Part shown: positions 35,276 through 44,673 of the stretch, in pieces
Layout of the letters: every line of letters begins with the position of its first letter
How positions within the stretch are numbered: position 1 is the stretch's first letter
DNA from: an uncultured bacterium
GTDB lineage: Bacteria > Cyanobacteriota > Vampirovibrionia > Gastranaerophilales > Gastranaerophilaceae
Reading direction: 5' to 3'
Assembly: GCA_905215335.1 (NCBI GenBank)
Contig: CAJMPQ010000002.1
Location: 62,001 to 126,000 of the forward strand
DNA length: 64,000 nucleotides
The notes under the pieces: model-generated
What the model was told of the DNA's origin: nothing
What the model saw: the letters and a program-made list of their open reading frames with translations, nothing else
Database searches by the model: none
Made by a program: the position numbers and the translations under genes

Positions 35276-36034
35276 ATGGCTATAGTACCTATTAACGGCA
35301 TTAGTGTTAGACAAAATCATAGTAATATGGTTAATTTTAGTGGAAGAAATGAAGAAAAACCATCATTAGATACCAGATTACCAAAGGCCTCTGCAGTAAA
35401 AACTGTTCCGGTAATTGTGTTGATGGCTATGAATCCAGGTTTATTAAATACTGCAAGCGCGGTAAAAGCTGCACCTTTAGAAACGGGAGCTTTGACTGAA
35501 ATGGTTGCAGAAAATAGCAGGATTTCAGATGTTGACGAAGCTACATATGTTATGGGCATGTCAGGAGCAGAATCTGTAAGTAATCTAACATCTGGTCAAA
35601 GAAAATACCTTAAACTTCGTGCTAATTCTATTGTTTATAAGAAAGATGCTGGTAATGGTGCAATTTTGGTTTTTGAAAAATTGACAAAACCAGATGAAGC
35701 TAAATTTATTAAGTATTTGCCAGGTGATAGTAATTATGAGGGTAATGTTTTTGAAACTCCAACTGTTCGTTTGTTAATATATCATAATATTGGTAAAGAT
35801 AAGGAATATTGTGGTGTTTTAACTCGTACTTATGTTAAAGATTCTAATCATCCGAAAGGTGGTTATTATTTAGATAAAGAATATAGAATTGCAGATGAAG
35901 CTGCAAATGATTTAATTCATTTGGTTACAGATGATAGTGAATTTCAAAATACAGCGAAATTAAAATGGCTAGAAACAACGAGTGCCGATTTGTTTGCGCC
36001 AGAAAAAATAGAACCTAAAGATTATGTATTTTAA
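35276..36034 (+). CDS. Hypothetical protein with MVNFSGR motif, 252 aa
   Basis: No recognised domain. The N-terminus is polar (ISVRQNHSNMVNFSGRNEEK) and resembles the V-x-F-[ST]-[GA] motif of two other proteins here (near 50 kb and 54 kb). A hydrophobic alanine-rich stretch follows (VPVIVLMAMNPGLLNTASAV). The mature part is beta-rich with Tyr/Asp. GGAG lies 8 nt before ATG. The gene has a good promoter and a leader hairpin. Function unknown. Confidence 0.55.
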   Translation: MAIVPINGISVRQNHSNMVNFSGRNEEKPSLDTRLPKASAVKTVPVIVLMAMNPGLLNTASAVKAAPLETGALTEMVAENSRISDVDEATYVMGMSGAESVSNLTSGQRKYLKLRANSIVYKKDAGNGAILVFEKLTKPDEAKFIKYLPGDSNYEGNVFETPTVRLLIYHNIGKDKEYCGVLTRTYVKDSNHPKGGYYLDKEYRIADEAANDLIHLVTDDSEFQNTAKLKWLETTSADLFAPEKIEPKDYVF

Positions 36035-36125
36035 GTTAAGAAATGTAAAAAAAAGAAAGGTTCTTGAAAAAGCCGTAAATAAGAATTGTTCTTATAATAA
36101 GAAGTGAAAAAAGAGATAAATAGTA

Positions 36126-39100
36126 ATGTCATTAGAAGCAGATAATTTAAAATTAAAAAATACCCAAGTGAGCCCAGCAGGTACGCAAGTAGTTGCTGGG
36201 ACTACTACTGTTTCTAGTGATACAAAAAATAAACCAATTGATTTTAAAGCACAAGATGCAAAAGTTGAAGAAAAAACAAAAAAATTAGATAGTGAAATTA
36301 TTAAGTTTGTTAATTCTGAAGAATTTAAAACTTTACCACCGGAAGCTCAGATTAAAGTTTTAAAAGAGCGTTTTATGCCAAATGCAACGCCTGAAGAAAT
36401 TAATAAAACTATTTCAATAGCTAAGCAGTCAATTCAGACTACTACAGAGACTACTGATAGTACAGATGAAAGTTCAACTTATCAGTTATCTGGTGATGAG
36501 AGCGAAGTTGAAAAAGCTGCATATGCATATATTGAAAAGCAAGGTTTAAAGGATAAAAATATTAATATTGATGGCCTAAGAAGTTTGCTTGCATCAAAAT
36601 CAAATCGTACTCCTGAAGAAGAAAAACTTTTCAATCAAATTCAAGAATCATTCAATACACCTTCTAATAAAACTCAAGAGAAGTTAAATAAAGAACCATT
36701 GTTATCTGTCAAAGAAATGCTTAGTGAAGATTGGTTGAAAAAAACTCCTGAGCAAGTTAGAGATGCGTTAGCAGATAAGTATCTTTCTAAAAACGATGAA
36801 GGATATGCTCAATTGTCTGGCGAAAAGAAAACAAGAGCAAAAGATCGCTTGATTTCTAGTTTGGCTGCAACTTTGTCTAAGAATGATAGAAATCATTTAA
36901 CAAATGGTGATTATGCAAGGGTTGGAGAATTATTACAAGCTTTAGATGCTACAGGCATTTCTGTTAAAGATTATAAAAAAATGCCAAAAGAAGCTCAAAT
37001 AACTTTTTATAGAAATTTTCAAAAAGAAACAATGAAATCATTAAAAAATATAGTTACTGAAAAAGATAAAGAAAAGCTACGTTGGGAAACTAAAAGCCCA
37101 AAAGAAAAGCTTGGAATATATGCTAAAAAATTTCTTGAAAAGTATGATCCTGATTATGTGTCCTTAAGTAAGGAAGAACAGGAAAAATATATAGAAATAA
37201 AATCAAATGAAATTGCATCTAAATTTATACCTAACTGGAAAGATATAAAGAGTCCAGAAGCAAAAGACGCTATATTAACTGATACTGTAGTTACTATTGA
37301 TGCTCTTATTGAAAACGACATGAGTTTTGATCAATACCATGAGATGTCATTGCTTGATCGTACAATTATGAAACTGGAATATAAAAAGGATCATAATTAT
37401 GAAGTTTCGTTGATGGATACTATTTATCAACAAGTTTATAATGATTGTGCCCAAGAGCACGGTGGAGAGCCAACATATAATGATTTGAAAAATGCAATTT
37501 TGTCAAATGAATCTTTAACAGATGAGCAAAAAAGGGGCTTGTTAAAGGGTATAGAAACTGAAATGCAGTTGAATAATGACAGAAATTCAGTTGTAAAAAG
37601 ACATGTTTCTTATCAAGATCGAGCAACTGCAAATAAGACGACTCCAGAGAAGTTGATTCTTAATGATATAAATGCTTTTTCAAAATTAGATGATAAAAAG
37701 AAATATGCCAAGATTTCTAAAATGATGTGTCAAACTGGCGGAGATTTAGAACTAATATCATTAATTAAAGAAAAAGCGATGGAACTTGGGTATTCTGAAG
37801 CGCTAATTGATCAGGCTATAAAAGAATCTAAAGCGCACCATCAAGCAATGGTAAAATCTGTTATAAATAATGATGGTAATCTTTATACTCAAGCAATTGA
37901 TTTGGCAGACAAAATTAATGATGAACGAGCTGGTAACATTGGTGCTTATAATACTTCAAAAATGTTAGAAGGCGCAGCTAAAGATATTGCTGCTGTTGGA
38001 ATTATTAATAAACATCAAAAATATGTTCCTGCATTAACAAAAGGTATTAATGATTTTGAACCGGATCCTGTAAGTTATGGTAATAAAATACTTTCTCGTA
38101 GCGATGTATCAGATGCTGGAAAATCATTATTTACTCAATCAATAATAGAAACTTCTCCAACTCCAGAAAGACAATTGGAGTATGGTCGTGCATTCTCTAA
38201 AATCAATAATGCTGCAGTAACAGAAGGTTTAGCTGCTGCATCGAAATCTGTTGACCAAAGTGTTAGAAGTCAATATGATTCTTATGTCGATAACGCTATA
38301 GCTAAGTGTCCTCCGGAACAACAATCAGTTATGCGTTCAGCACGAGAAAGTGGTCAAATTTCTCAAGAAACTTTATCAAAAACTTCTGTAAGCAACAATG
38401 GAGCTTCAGATGTAACAAAAACATCAAGTAGAGCTTCAAGACCAGAAGTAACTTCAAGTGCTGCAAATAATTCTGGTATTAATACTTATACAGATAAAAC
38501 TATAGTTTCATCTCAACCTACAGCTGAAGGTGTTGTTCAAACTGTTGTATCTGCAAAAACTCAAACTACTCAAAGTGTTGATGTTAAAGCAGATTCTCGT
38601 GCTTTACAACAAAAGAAAGAAGCATTATTAAATAAAATTGCATCTTATGAAACTAAAAAAGCTGAAAATGCAAAATCTAAAAAATCTGAAGATAAAGTAA
38701 ATGTAAAAAATAATGAAATAACTTCTCAAAACGATGATGTAAAAGCTACAGAAGCAGAAGTAACCAAGGCTGCTGCAGAAGAACTTGCTTTATCAGAAGA
38801 TGAGCAAGAAGTATTAAAAGCTGTTATTGAAGATATATTCCAAAAGAATAGTGTTTCTGCAGCATATTCGAAATTGATTGAGACAATTGGCGAATCTGGT
38901 AAAGAAAAATTCTTAGAAATTTTCGTACAAAGAGGTAAAGAAGCCAATGTACGTTCATTTGCTGAAAATTACAAGGGTAATCCTGATACACTTTTAAAAC
39001 TAATCGGTTATTGTCAAAGTGATTCTTTGAAGTTTGACTTATTAAAGATGTTACCATCAAGTTCAATAACTGAATTGATATCTACTCAAAAACTTACTGC

Positions 39101-39494
39101 GACAGATTTTGATAAATTAGTAAGAGAAAATAAAGTTGAATCAAATGTCATATTGGATTTCATCAATAAAAATAAAGGTTCAATGAGTGTTCAAGATATG
39201 AAAAAATATATGTCATATTTGTCATTGGCCGATAGAAATGCATTGATGGAAATTTTGAAAAATACAAAAGGTTCAGATGAATGGTTATTAGCTCAACAAG
39301 AAAATATGCGAACAGTAATTTCAGATGTTCCATCATTATCTCAAGCTGTAGATGAAAGTGGTTTTGTTGATGAAGGTCTGTTAGATTCTATTCCTTCAAT
39401 GGCAGATGGTTTATCTATGGGTTCTAATAAATTGTCTATGCGTGGACAGTATAATAAAATGAAAAAACGTGGACCATTCTTCTTGAATGCTTAA
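36126..39494 (+). CDS. Giant helical repeat protein, 1122 aa, unknown function
   Basis: Helix-rich, charged and soluble, without signal peptide or TM segment. The N-terminal half holds at least three diverged ~45-residue repeats: TPEQVRDALADKYLSKNDEG with YAQLSGEKKTRAKDRL, SPKEKLGIYAKKFLEKYDPD with YVSLSKEEQEKYIEIK, and a weaker LPPEAQIKVLKERFMPNATP. The last third carries a Ser/Thr-rich spacer (SQPTAEGVVQTVVSAKTQTT), a coiled coil and further helices, ending MKKRGPFFLNA. AGAG stands before ATG 36126. No family recognised. Probably a large scaffold or surface protein. Confidence 0.7.
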   Translation: MSLEADNLKLKNTQVSPAGTQVVAGTTTVSSDTKNKPIDFKAQDAKVEEKTKKLDSEIIKFVNSEEFKTLPPEAQIKVLKERFMPNATPEEINKTISIAKQSIQTTTETTDSTDESSTYQLSGDESEVEKAAYAYIEKQGLKDKNINIDGLRSLLASKSNRTPEEEKLFNQIQESFNTPSNKTQEKLNKEPLLSVKEMLSEDWLKKTPEQVRDALADKYLSKNDEGYAQLSGEKKTRAKDRLISSLAATLSKNDRNHLTNGDYARVGELLQALDATGISVKDYKKMPKEAQITFYRNFQKETMKSLKNIVTEKDKEKLRWETKSPKEKLGIYAKKFLEKYDPDYVSLSKEEQEKYIEIKSNEIASKFIPNWKDIKSPEAKDAILTDTVVTIDALIENDMSFDQYHEMSLLDRTIMKLEYKKDHNYEVSLMDTIYQQVYNDCAQEHGGEPTYNDLKNAILSNESLTDEQKRGLLKGIETEMQLNNDRNSVVKRHVSYQDRATANKTTPEKLILNDINAFSKLDDKKKYAKISKMMCQTGGDLELISLIKEKAMELGYSEALIDQAIKESKAHHQAMVKSVINNDGNLYTQAIDLADKINDERAGNIGAYNTSKMLEGAAKDIAAVGIINKHQKYVPALTKGINDFEPDPVSYGNKILSRSDVSDAGKSLFTQSIIETSPTPERQLEYGRAFSKINNAAVTEGLAAASKSVDQSVRSQYDSYVDNAIAKCPPEQQSVMRSARESGQISQETLSKTSVSNNGASDVTKTSSRASRPEVTSSAANNSGINTYTDKTIVSSQPTAEGVVQTVVSAKTQTTQSVDVKADSRALQQKKEALLNKIASYETKKAENAKSKKSEDKVNVKNNEITSQNDDVKATEAEVTKAAAEELALSEDEQEVLKAVIEDIFQKNSVSAAYSKLIETIGESGKEKFLEIFVQRGKEANVRSFAENYKGNPDTLLKLIGYCQSDSLKFDLLKMLPSSSITELISTQKLTATDFDKLVRENKVESNVILDFINKNKGSMSVQDMKKYMSYLSLADRNALMEILKNTKGSDEWLLAQQENMRTVISDVPSLSQAVDESGFVDEGLLDSIPSMADGLSMGSNKLSMRGQYNKMKKRGPFFLNA

Positions 39495-39592
39495 TTTATC
39501 TTAGCTAAAATCTTGCTTTTCTGAGATTTTTATGTTGTAATTTTATTACAGCGAAATTTTTCGCGAGTCCAACGAAAGAAGACAATTTAGAA

Positions 39593-40480
39593 TTGCCGAA
39601 AAATATTAAATTAGCTAAGTTTGCAGGTTTTTGTTACGGTGTAAGACGTGCCGTAGATACTGTAAAAAAATTAAAGATAGAAAATCCTAATCGTAACATT
39701 TGTGTGTTAGGTGAGTTAATTCACAATACTCAAGTTATTGAAGAGTTGAATTCATTAGGGATAAAGTCTTTGGATGCATTACCAGATAAAGGTGATGGCA
39801 TTTGTGTTGTCAGAAGTCACGGCGAGAGTCCTGAAGTGTTTAAAAATATAGAAAAAGCGGGATTTGAAGTTTTTGATTTGACTTGTCCTGATGTTAAAAA
39901 AGTTCAGCAAAAAGCTATTGAAATGGCAAAAGAAGGTTATTATCTTGTTATTGTTGGTAAGGCGTCGCATCCTGAAGTTGTTGCAATAAAAGCAAATGCA
40001 GAACAATACAGTAAAAATGTCCTTGTAGCAACAGATATAGAGCAATTAAAACCTTTTGAGAAAGAATTGAAAAATCAGAAAAAAATAGGTGTTGTAGTAC
40101 AAACAACCCAGATGATTTCAACATTACATAGTATTGTAGAATATTTAACTCCACTAACTAAAGAGTTGCACATTGCAAATACAATTTGTCAAAGCACAGC
40201 AATGCGTCAATCTGAAGCTAAAGAATTGGCGAAAAATAGTGACTTGATGATAGTTGTAGGCTCAAAGAAAAGTGCAAATACAACACACTTAGCTGAAATA
40301 CTAAAGGATATAACTTCTACAATACATATAGAAACAGAAAAAGAATTAGATAATTATCAAGATTTAATAGACAAATCGGATAATATTTCGATAACAGCAG
40401 GGGCATCAACTCCTCAGTGTGTTATAGAAAGAGTAATAAATAAGATTGAACAGAGGAATGTCAGCCTCTTATCAAAATAA
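39593..40480 (+). CDS. ispH: 4-hydroxy-3-methylbut-2-enyl diphosphate reductase
   Basis: Last step of the MEP isoprenoid pathway, making IPP and DMAPP. The [4Fe-4S] cysteines are at AGFCYGVRRAVD, DLTCPDVKKVQ and NTICQSTAMRQ. Length 295 is normal. Start is TTG 39593, since no ATG fits the family N-terminus. No good ribosome site is visible, so the start is less certain. The S1 gene follows 23 nt downstream, an adjacency also known in clostridia, where the two are sometimes fused. Confidence 0.95.
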   Translation: MPKNIKLAKFAGFCYGVRRAVDTVKKLKIENPNRNICVLGELIHNTQVIEELNSLGIKSLDALPDKGDGICVVRSHGESPEVFKNIEKAGFEVFDLTCPDVKKVQQKAIEMAKEGYYLVIVGKASHPEVVAIKANAEQYSKNVLVATDIEQLKPFEKELKNQKKIGVVVQTTQMISTLHSIVEYLTPLTKELHIANTICQSTAMRQSEAKELAKNSDLMIVVGSKKSANTTHLAEILKDITSTIHIETEKELDNYQDLIDKSDNISITAGASTPQCVIERVINKIEQRNVSLLSK

Positions 40481-40503
40481 AATAAAGAAAAGGAGAATAA
40501 AAA

Positions 40504-41574
40504 ATGACACAAGCAATGTTAGATGAATTTGAAAAATTATTAGAAGAAAGTTTTTCAAATAGTCACTCAGTAGCAGACATCGTAGAAGGTACAGTTTTAA
40601 AGAAAGAATCTGACGGATATTTAGTAAGTATTCGTGGTGCTAAAACTGAAGCTTTCTTACCAAACAGAGAAATTTCATCATCAGAAGAAGCTTCACCTGT
40701 TGAAGTTGGTGATGTAAAAGAATTTTACGTATTGAAAGAAGAAAATGATGAAGATGGTATGTTATTATCATTGAAAAGACTTGCATTTGCTCAAGCTTGG
40801 GCTCAACTTAATGATGCTAAAGTTCAAGGCGATACAATTTTAGCTAAAGTTGTTTCTGTAGTTAAAGGCGGTGTTTTAGTTGATGTTGCAGATTTAAAAG
40901 GTTTTATTCCATCTTCTCAACTTAGAACTGGAACTCCATTTGATGGTTTATTAGATCAAAAAATCGAAGTTAAAGTTTTAGAAGCTGATCCTAAGAAAAA
41001 CAAACTTATCTTATCTCAAAGACAAGCTGTTGCTGAACAACGTGATCAAGTTGTTGATAATATTTTATCAGAATTACAAGAAGATCAAGTTGTTAAAGGT
41101 GAAGTTGTAAGAATTGCTGATTTTGGTGCTTTCGTAGATATCAATGGTATCGATGGTTTATTACCAATTTCAGAAATTTCTTGGCAAAGAATTAAACACC
41201 CTTCAGATGTTATTTCTTTAGGTGAAACTTTAGAAGTTAAAATTATTAAAATTGATACTGAATTAAAGAGAATTTCATTATCATTAAAGAGAATGGGTGA
41301 AGATCCATGGCAACAAATCGAAGGTCAATTCTCAGAAGGTCAAGTTATTACTGGTACAGTAAATAAAGTTACAGGTTTTGGTGCATTTATTAACATTTTC
41401 CCTGGTGTTGAAGCATTATTACCAGTTTCTGAAATGGCTGAAGAAAATGTTAACCCATTCAACAAATTCAAAGTTGGTGACAGTGTAGAAGTTCTTATCA
41501 AGAAATTCACACCTCAAGAACATAGAATTGCTTTAAGCATTAAAGATATGAACAAAGAAGAAGCTGCTGAATAG
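40504..41574 (+). CDS. rpsA: Ribosomal protein S1-like protein, four S1 domains
   Basis: RNA-binding translation factor with four S1/OB-fold repeats in 356 residues: GTVLKKESDGYLVSIRGAKT, VVSVVKGGVLVDVADLKGFI, GEVVRIADFGAFVDINGIDG and GTVNKVTGFGAFINIFPGVE. Shorter S1 proteins like this are typical of Cyanobacteria and Gram-positives. GGAG lies 9 nt before ATG. A terminator follows, so ispH-rpsA is a two-gene unit. Confidence 0.92.
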   Translation: MTQAMLDEFEKLLEESFSNSHSVADIVEGTVLKKESDGYLVSIRGAKTEAFLPNREISSSEEASPVEVGDVKEFYVLKEENDEDGMLLSLKRLAFAQAWAQLNDAKVQGDTILAKVVSVVKGGVLVDVADLKGFIPSSQLRTGTPFDGLLDQKIEVKVLEADPKKNKLILSQRQAVAEQRDQVVDNILSELQEDQVVKGEVVRIADFGAFVDINGIDGLLPISEISWQRIKHPSDVISLGETLEVKIIKIDTELKRISLSLKRMGEDPWQQIEGQFSEGQVITGTVNKVTGFGAFINIFPGVEALLPVSEMAEENVNPFNKFKVGDSVEVLIKKFTPQEHRIALSIKDMNKEEAAE

Positions 41575-41594
41575 TTTTTTCACTATATCGAATT

Positions 41595-41629
41595 AAAAAA
41601 GGTTATACATTATATGTATAACCTTTTTT
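41595..41629 (+). terminator. Terminator after rpsA
   Basis: Stem AAAAAAGGTTATACA / TGTATAACCTTTTTT with 5-base loop. The T-run follows directly. Confidence 0.9.
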
Positions 41630-41666
41630 GTTAGCAAAAAATATTTTTCTGAGTTTTAGTATTTAT

Positions 41667-42242
41667 ATGGTTAAGCTAAATAAAATAAAATCATATTTAA
41701 ATTCTCCAATAAAGTGTTATATTCCAAAATGCAATGCAAAATGTTGTATAAATGCTCCTTTGCCTGAGGATTTTTTGCCTAGGTTTGAAAGTCGTGTTCA
41801 GCGTAAGATTTATAGTGGAATCAATATTGGACAAAATGATCCTAGAGATACATTTAATTCTATAATTTATAATACGACTCCAAATCCAATTCAAATAATA
41901 GGTTTTGACCAGTATGGAAATAAGCTTATGGGTATTCCAAAGAAAGTTATGGAAGAATTGAATATAAAAAGTCAGGAACAAATTCAGGCATTGATGGATC
42001 AATATGATAAATTTAAAAATTACTGTCCATTTATTACCGATTTTGGAAAATGTAGTGTATATGAACACCGTCCGCCAATTTGTAGAGAATTTGGAACTGC
42101 TCCTGGAAAAATAAATGTATGTCCTGAAAAATCATCAAGATTAGATATAGTGAAATTTAATCTGAAACTTTTTGCTGATTTTTATAAGGATTTATTCAAA
42201 AGTGTTTTTAAGAAATTTGGAAAGAAATCTGTAGAATCATAA
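41667..42242 (+). CDS. YkgJ-type cysteine-cluster protein (second copy)
   Basis: Cysteine pattern CYIPKCNAKCCINAP, then YCPFITDFGKCSVYEHRP and PICREFG, NVCPEK. This is the YkgJ arrangement, spread over 191 residues. A metal-binding role is likely, function unknown. A TTTAGT hexamer ends 6 nt before ATG 41667, and no ribosome site is seen. An in-frame TTG-type start at 41628 lies inside the terminator and is unlikely. Confidence 0.72.
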   Translation: MVKLNKIKSYLNSPIKCYIPKCNAKCCINAPLPEDFLPRFESRVQRKIYSGINIGQNDPRDTFNSIIYNTTPNPIQIIGFDQYGNKLMGIPKKVMEELNIKSQEQIQALMDQYDKFKNYCPFITDFGKCSVYEHRPPICREFGTAPGKINVCPEKSSRLDIVKFNLKLFADFYKDLFKSVFKKFGKKSVES

Positions 42243-42303
42243 TTTTTCTTTACGCAAAAAAAAATTCATGATAATATTGGCCCATAAGTAAAGTGTAAGA
42301 AAA

Positions 42304-42320
42304 TTATAAATAATTTATAA
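42304..42320. promoter_or_regulatory. Perfect 17-bp palindrome TTATAAAT-A-ATTTATAA
   Basis: Sits just before the ribosome site of the 42337 gene. The 8-1-8 symmetry resembles an operator (e.g. the PerR-type TTATAAT-N-ATTATAA shape), but in DNA this AT-rich chance is a real concern. Confidence 0.35.
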
Positions 42321-42336
42321 GAGTAAGGTGTTTATT

Positions 42337-42918
42337 ATGAAAAAGAGCTTTTTTAGTATATTTATATTTTTGTTTTTATTTGTCTTAGTAGGAAGTTCTG
42401 TAGTAGCAAAAGGTGTTTATCAGCAAACTAAAGAAAGAAAATTTTTATATTCTTATAATGAAAATACATTATTTTCTCCAAAAGATAGAATAAAATATAC
42501 TAAGTATTTTTCTCCAATGTACAGAAAAAGTGCAAAAAATTCTTATTGTGAAACTTTTTTTGATGGAAGACTACATCAATTTTGGTGTAAATTTCAATTT
42601 GGTAGGTTATATAGAAAATATGAACAACATAAAATAAAAAGTGTACAACGAGTTCATGGTTCTAATGAAGGATTACTTTGTTCTGTGTCGTATTATGTGG
42701 ATGATGAAGAGATAAGTGATTCTAGATTTGACCGTTTGCCATATAGAGCAAAGGGCGAAAATTTAACGATTTTACGAGATGTTTCTTTGTTCTATAATCC
42801 GGGAGCAAAAGGAAATGTAAAAGATTGCTTACAAGACGCATTCAATAATTTACAAAAAGAATATCCAAATCTTGATACTAATATTGAGCATTACAATTTG
42901 AAAATACATACTAAATAA
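42337..42918 (+). CDS. Hypothetical exported or membrane-anchored protein, 193 aa
   Basis: Begins MKKSFFSIFIFLFLFVLVGS, a signal peptide or anchor. The mature part is basic, with several aromatic clusters (FSPMYRKSAKNSYCETFFDG, HQFWCKFQFGRLYRKYEQH), and two or more cysteines. No family recognised. AAGGTG precedes ATG 42337. A palindromic operator-like site lies upstream. Confidence 0.55.
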   Translation: MKKSFFSIFIFLFLFVLVGSSVVAKGVYQQTKERKFLYSYNENTLFSPKDRIKYTKYFSPMYRKSAKNSYCETFFDGRLHQFWCKFQFGRLYRKYEQHKIKSVQRVHGSNEGLLCSVSYYVDDEEISDSRFDRLPYRAKGENLTILRDVSLFYNPGAKGNVKDCLQDAFNNLQKEYPNLDTNIEHYNLKIHTK

Positions 42919-43037
42919 AATTATGATAGTAATGTTTTATAGAAGTAGAGCTTTAGATTAATTTCTTGAGGTTAAAGATTTTTCATGATAGCATAATTTC
43001 ATAGATGTAAAATATGAAAAATTTATGAGGTAAAAAT

Positions 43038-43697
43038 ATGCAAGCCCGCAGAGCAGCTAGAGAATTAGCATTTATATTATTTTCACAATTTGACAAAACA
43101 ATAACTAACTATTCTAAAGAAAATTTAGATGACATTATAATCAAGTCTGTAAGAATCTTATCAAGTAGTGCTAGTGATGATTTAAAAATTTCATTAGGTG
43201 CACTTGTTGATATGAAAAATAAAATTGATGATTATGAAGCAGAACACGAAATTAATTTGAATAGACCAATGGAAGCTGCAAATATTTCAGTTCCTCTTCC
43301 AATGACAGCTGATATGAAAAATAGACTTGATGAAATGATGGAAGTTGCAGAAAAAGCTTTATTAGCTTTAGAAATTGCAGAATTTACAACATTGGAATCT
43401 CAAGGTGATGTTAAAAATTATGCAATTCAAATTGCTGAAACTTTCCAAAAAAATCACGAAGAAATTGATGAAATTATTAAAACATATTCAACAGGTTGGG
43501 ATTTTGACAGACTTGTTAAAATGGATAAAGATATATTGAGAATTGCGCTTTCTGAAATGTTGTATATTAAAGAAACACCGATGAAAGTTGTTGTTGATGA
43601 AGCTTTAGAGTTAGCTAAAAAATATTCAACAGATGATAGTGCATCTTTTATTAATGGCGTGTTAGCAAAAGTTATTGTAGACAAAGGTTTAAAATAA
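43038..43697 (+). CDS. nusB: Transcription antitermination factor NusB with internal insertion
   Basis: Binds boxA with S10 for rRNA antitermination. The N-terminal MQARRAARELAFILFSQFD and the C-terminal KMDKDILRIALSEMLYIKET, then VVVDEALELAKKYSTDDSAS and FINGVLAKV, are clear NusB signatures. Between them lie about 75 extra residues, so total length is 219, as in cyanobacterial NusB. GAGG lies 9 nt before ATG. Preceded by an unrelated gene and followed by a long hairpin. Confidence 0.88.
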   Translation: MQARRAARELAFILFSQFDKTITNYSKENLDDIIIKSVRILSSSASDDLKISLGALVDMKNKIDDYEAEHEINLNRPMEAANISVPLPMTADMKNRLDEMMEVAEKALLALEIAEFTTLESQGDVKNYAIQIAETFQKNHEEIDEIIKTYSTGWDFDRLVKMDKDILRIALSEMLYIKETPMKVVVDEALELAKKYSTDDSASFINGVLAKVIVDKGLK

Positions 43698-43725
43698 ATA
43701 GTAATTTAAATTTAGATATTTTCAA

Positions 43726-43762
43726 AATAAGACTTGTTGTAAATTTTGCAACAAGTCTTATT
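43726..43762 (+). terminator. Long hairpin after nusB
   Basis: Perfect 14-bp stem AATAAGACTTGTTG / CAACAAGTCTTATT with a 9-base loop. A clean T-run is missing, so termination may be partial. The metF promoter starts just after it. Confidence 0.65.
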
Positions 43763-43767
43763 ATATA

Positions 43768-43776
43768 TGTTATAAT
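43768..43776 (+). promoter_or_regulatory. Extended -10 (TGtTATAAT) for metF
   Basis: TG-T-TATAAT ends 6 nt before ATG 43783, so +1 is the start codon. TTGCAA lies 19 bp upstream. No Shine-Dalgarno. Confidence 0.55.
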
Positions 43777-43782
43777 TTCAAT

Positions 43783-44655
43783 ATGGAGTTGCAGGAAATA
43801 TATAGTGAAAAAGAATATCATAAAATTAATGGATTAACTTTCAGACGTCCAAAAATTTCGTTTGAAGTATTTCCACCAAAAGATAATGATATATCTTTGC
43901 TATTTGATGAACTAAGACTTCTAAAAAAATATAATCCGGTATTGGTTTCATTGACTTATGGTGCAAATGGGACATCAAAAAATTTTTCTATTGAAATTTT
44001 AAAATCAATTATAGGGTTAGAGTATAATTTGATGCCACATTTTACTTGTATGTCATCAACAAAGGACGAAATCGAAAGGCATATTGTAGCAATAGAAAAT
44101 CTTGGAATAGAAAATATTTTAGCCCTAAGGGGAGATATTCCAAAAAGTGGTTATGACCTGTCTGAAAATGATTTTAAGTATGCTAACGAGTTAGTTGAAT
44201 TTATTCATCATAAAACAACTTTATCTATAGGTGTTGCGGGCTATCCTGAGTGTCACATCGAGGCTAAAACTTTAGAAGAAGATATTCAAAATTTAAAAAA
44301 GAAAATTGATGCCGGTGCGAGTGCAATTTTCACACAATTGTTTTTTGAAAATGATAAATTCTATCGATATGTTGAATTAGTTAGAAATTTTGGGATTGAT
44401 GTTCCTATTGTTCCAGGGATTATGCCTGTCAGAAGTTTAAAACAAATTGATAAAATGATAGAGATGGCAAATGTTAATGTTCCTAAAAATTTAAGAGAAC
44501 AATTGGAAAAATTTCCAAATGACGCAAAAAAAATAGGTGTTGAATTTGCGATATCTCAATGTCATGATTTGATTGACAATGGTGTAGATGCATTACACTT
44601 TTTTACACTTAACCATTCTGATATGGTTTCAGAAATTTTAGATAATATTTTATAA
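43783..44655 (+). CDS. metF: Methylenetetrahydrofolate reductase
   Basis: FAD enzyme forming 5-methyl-THF. Signature residues: PKISFEVFPPKD, SLTYGANGTSKN, LRGDIPKSGYDLSEND, GVAGYPECHIEAKTLEED and TQLFFENDKFYRYVE. The TIM-barrel is complete at 290 residues. The leaderless-type promoter is described at 43768. deoC follows 18 nt downstream, probably in the same transcript. Confidence 0.95.
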   Translation: MELQEIYSEKEYHKINGLTFRRPKISFEVFPPKDNDISLLFDELRLLKKYNPVLVSLTYGANGTSKNFSIEILKSIIGLEYNLMPHFTCMSSTKDEIERHIVAIENLGIENILALRGDIPKSGYDLSENDFKYANELVEFIHHKTTLSIGVAGYPECHIEAKTLEEDIQNLKKKIDAGASAIFTQLFFENDKFYRYVELVRNFGIDVPIVPGIMPVRSLKQIDKMIEMANVNVPKNLREQLEKFPNDAKKIGVEFAISQCHDLIDNGVDALHFFTLNHSDMVSEILDNIL

Positions 44656-44673
44656 ATAAAAGGAGAGCTAAAT

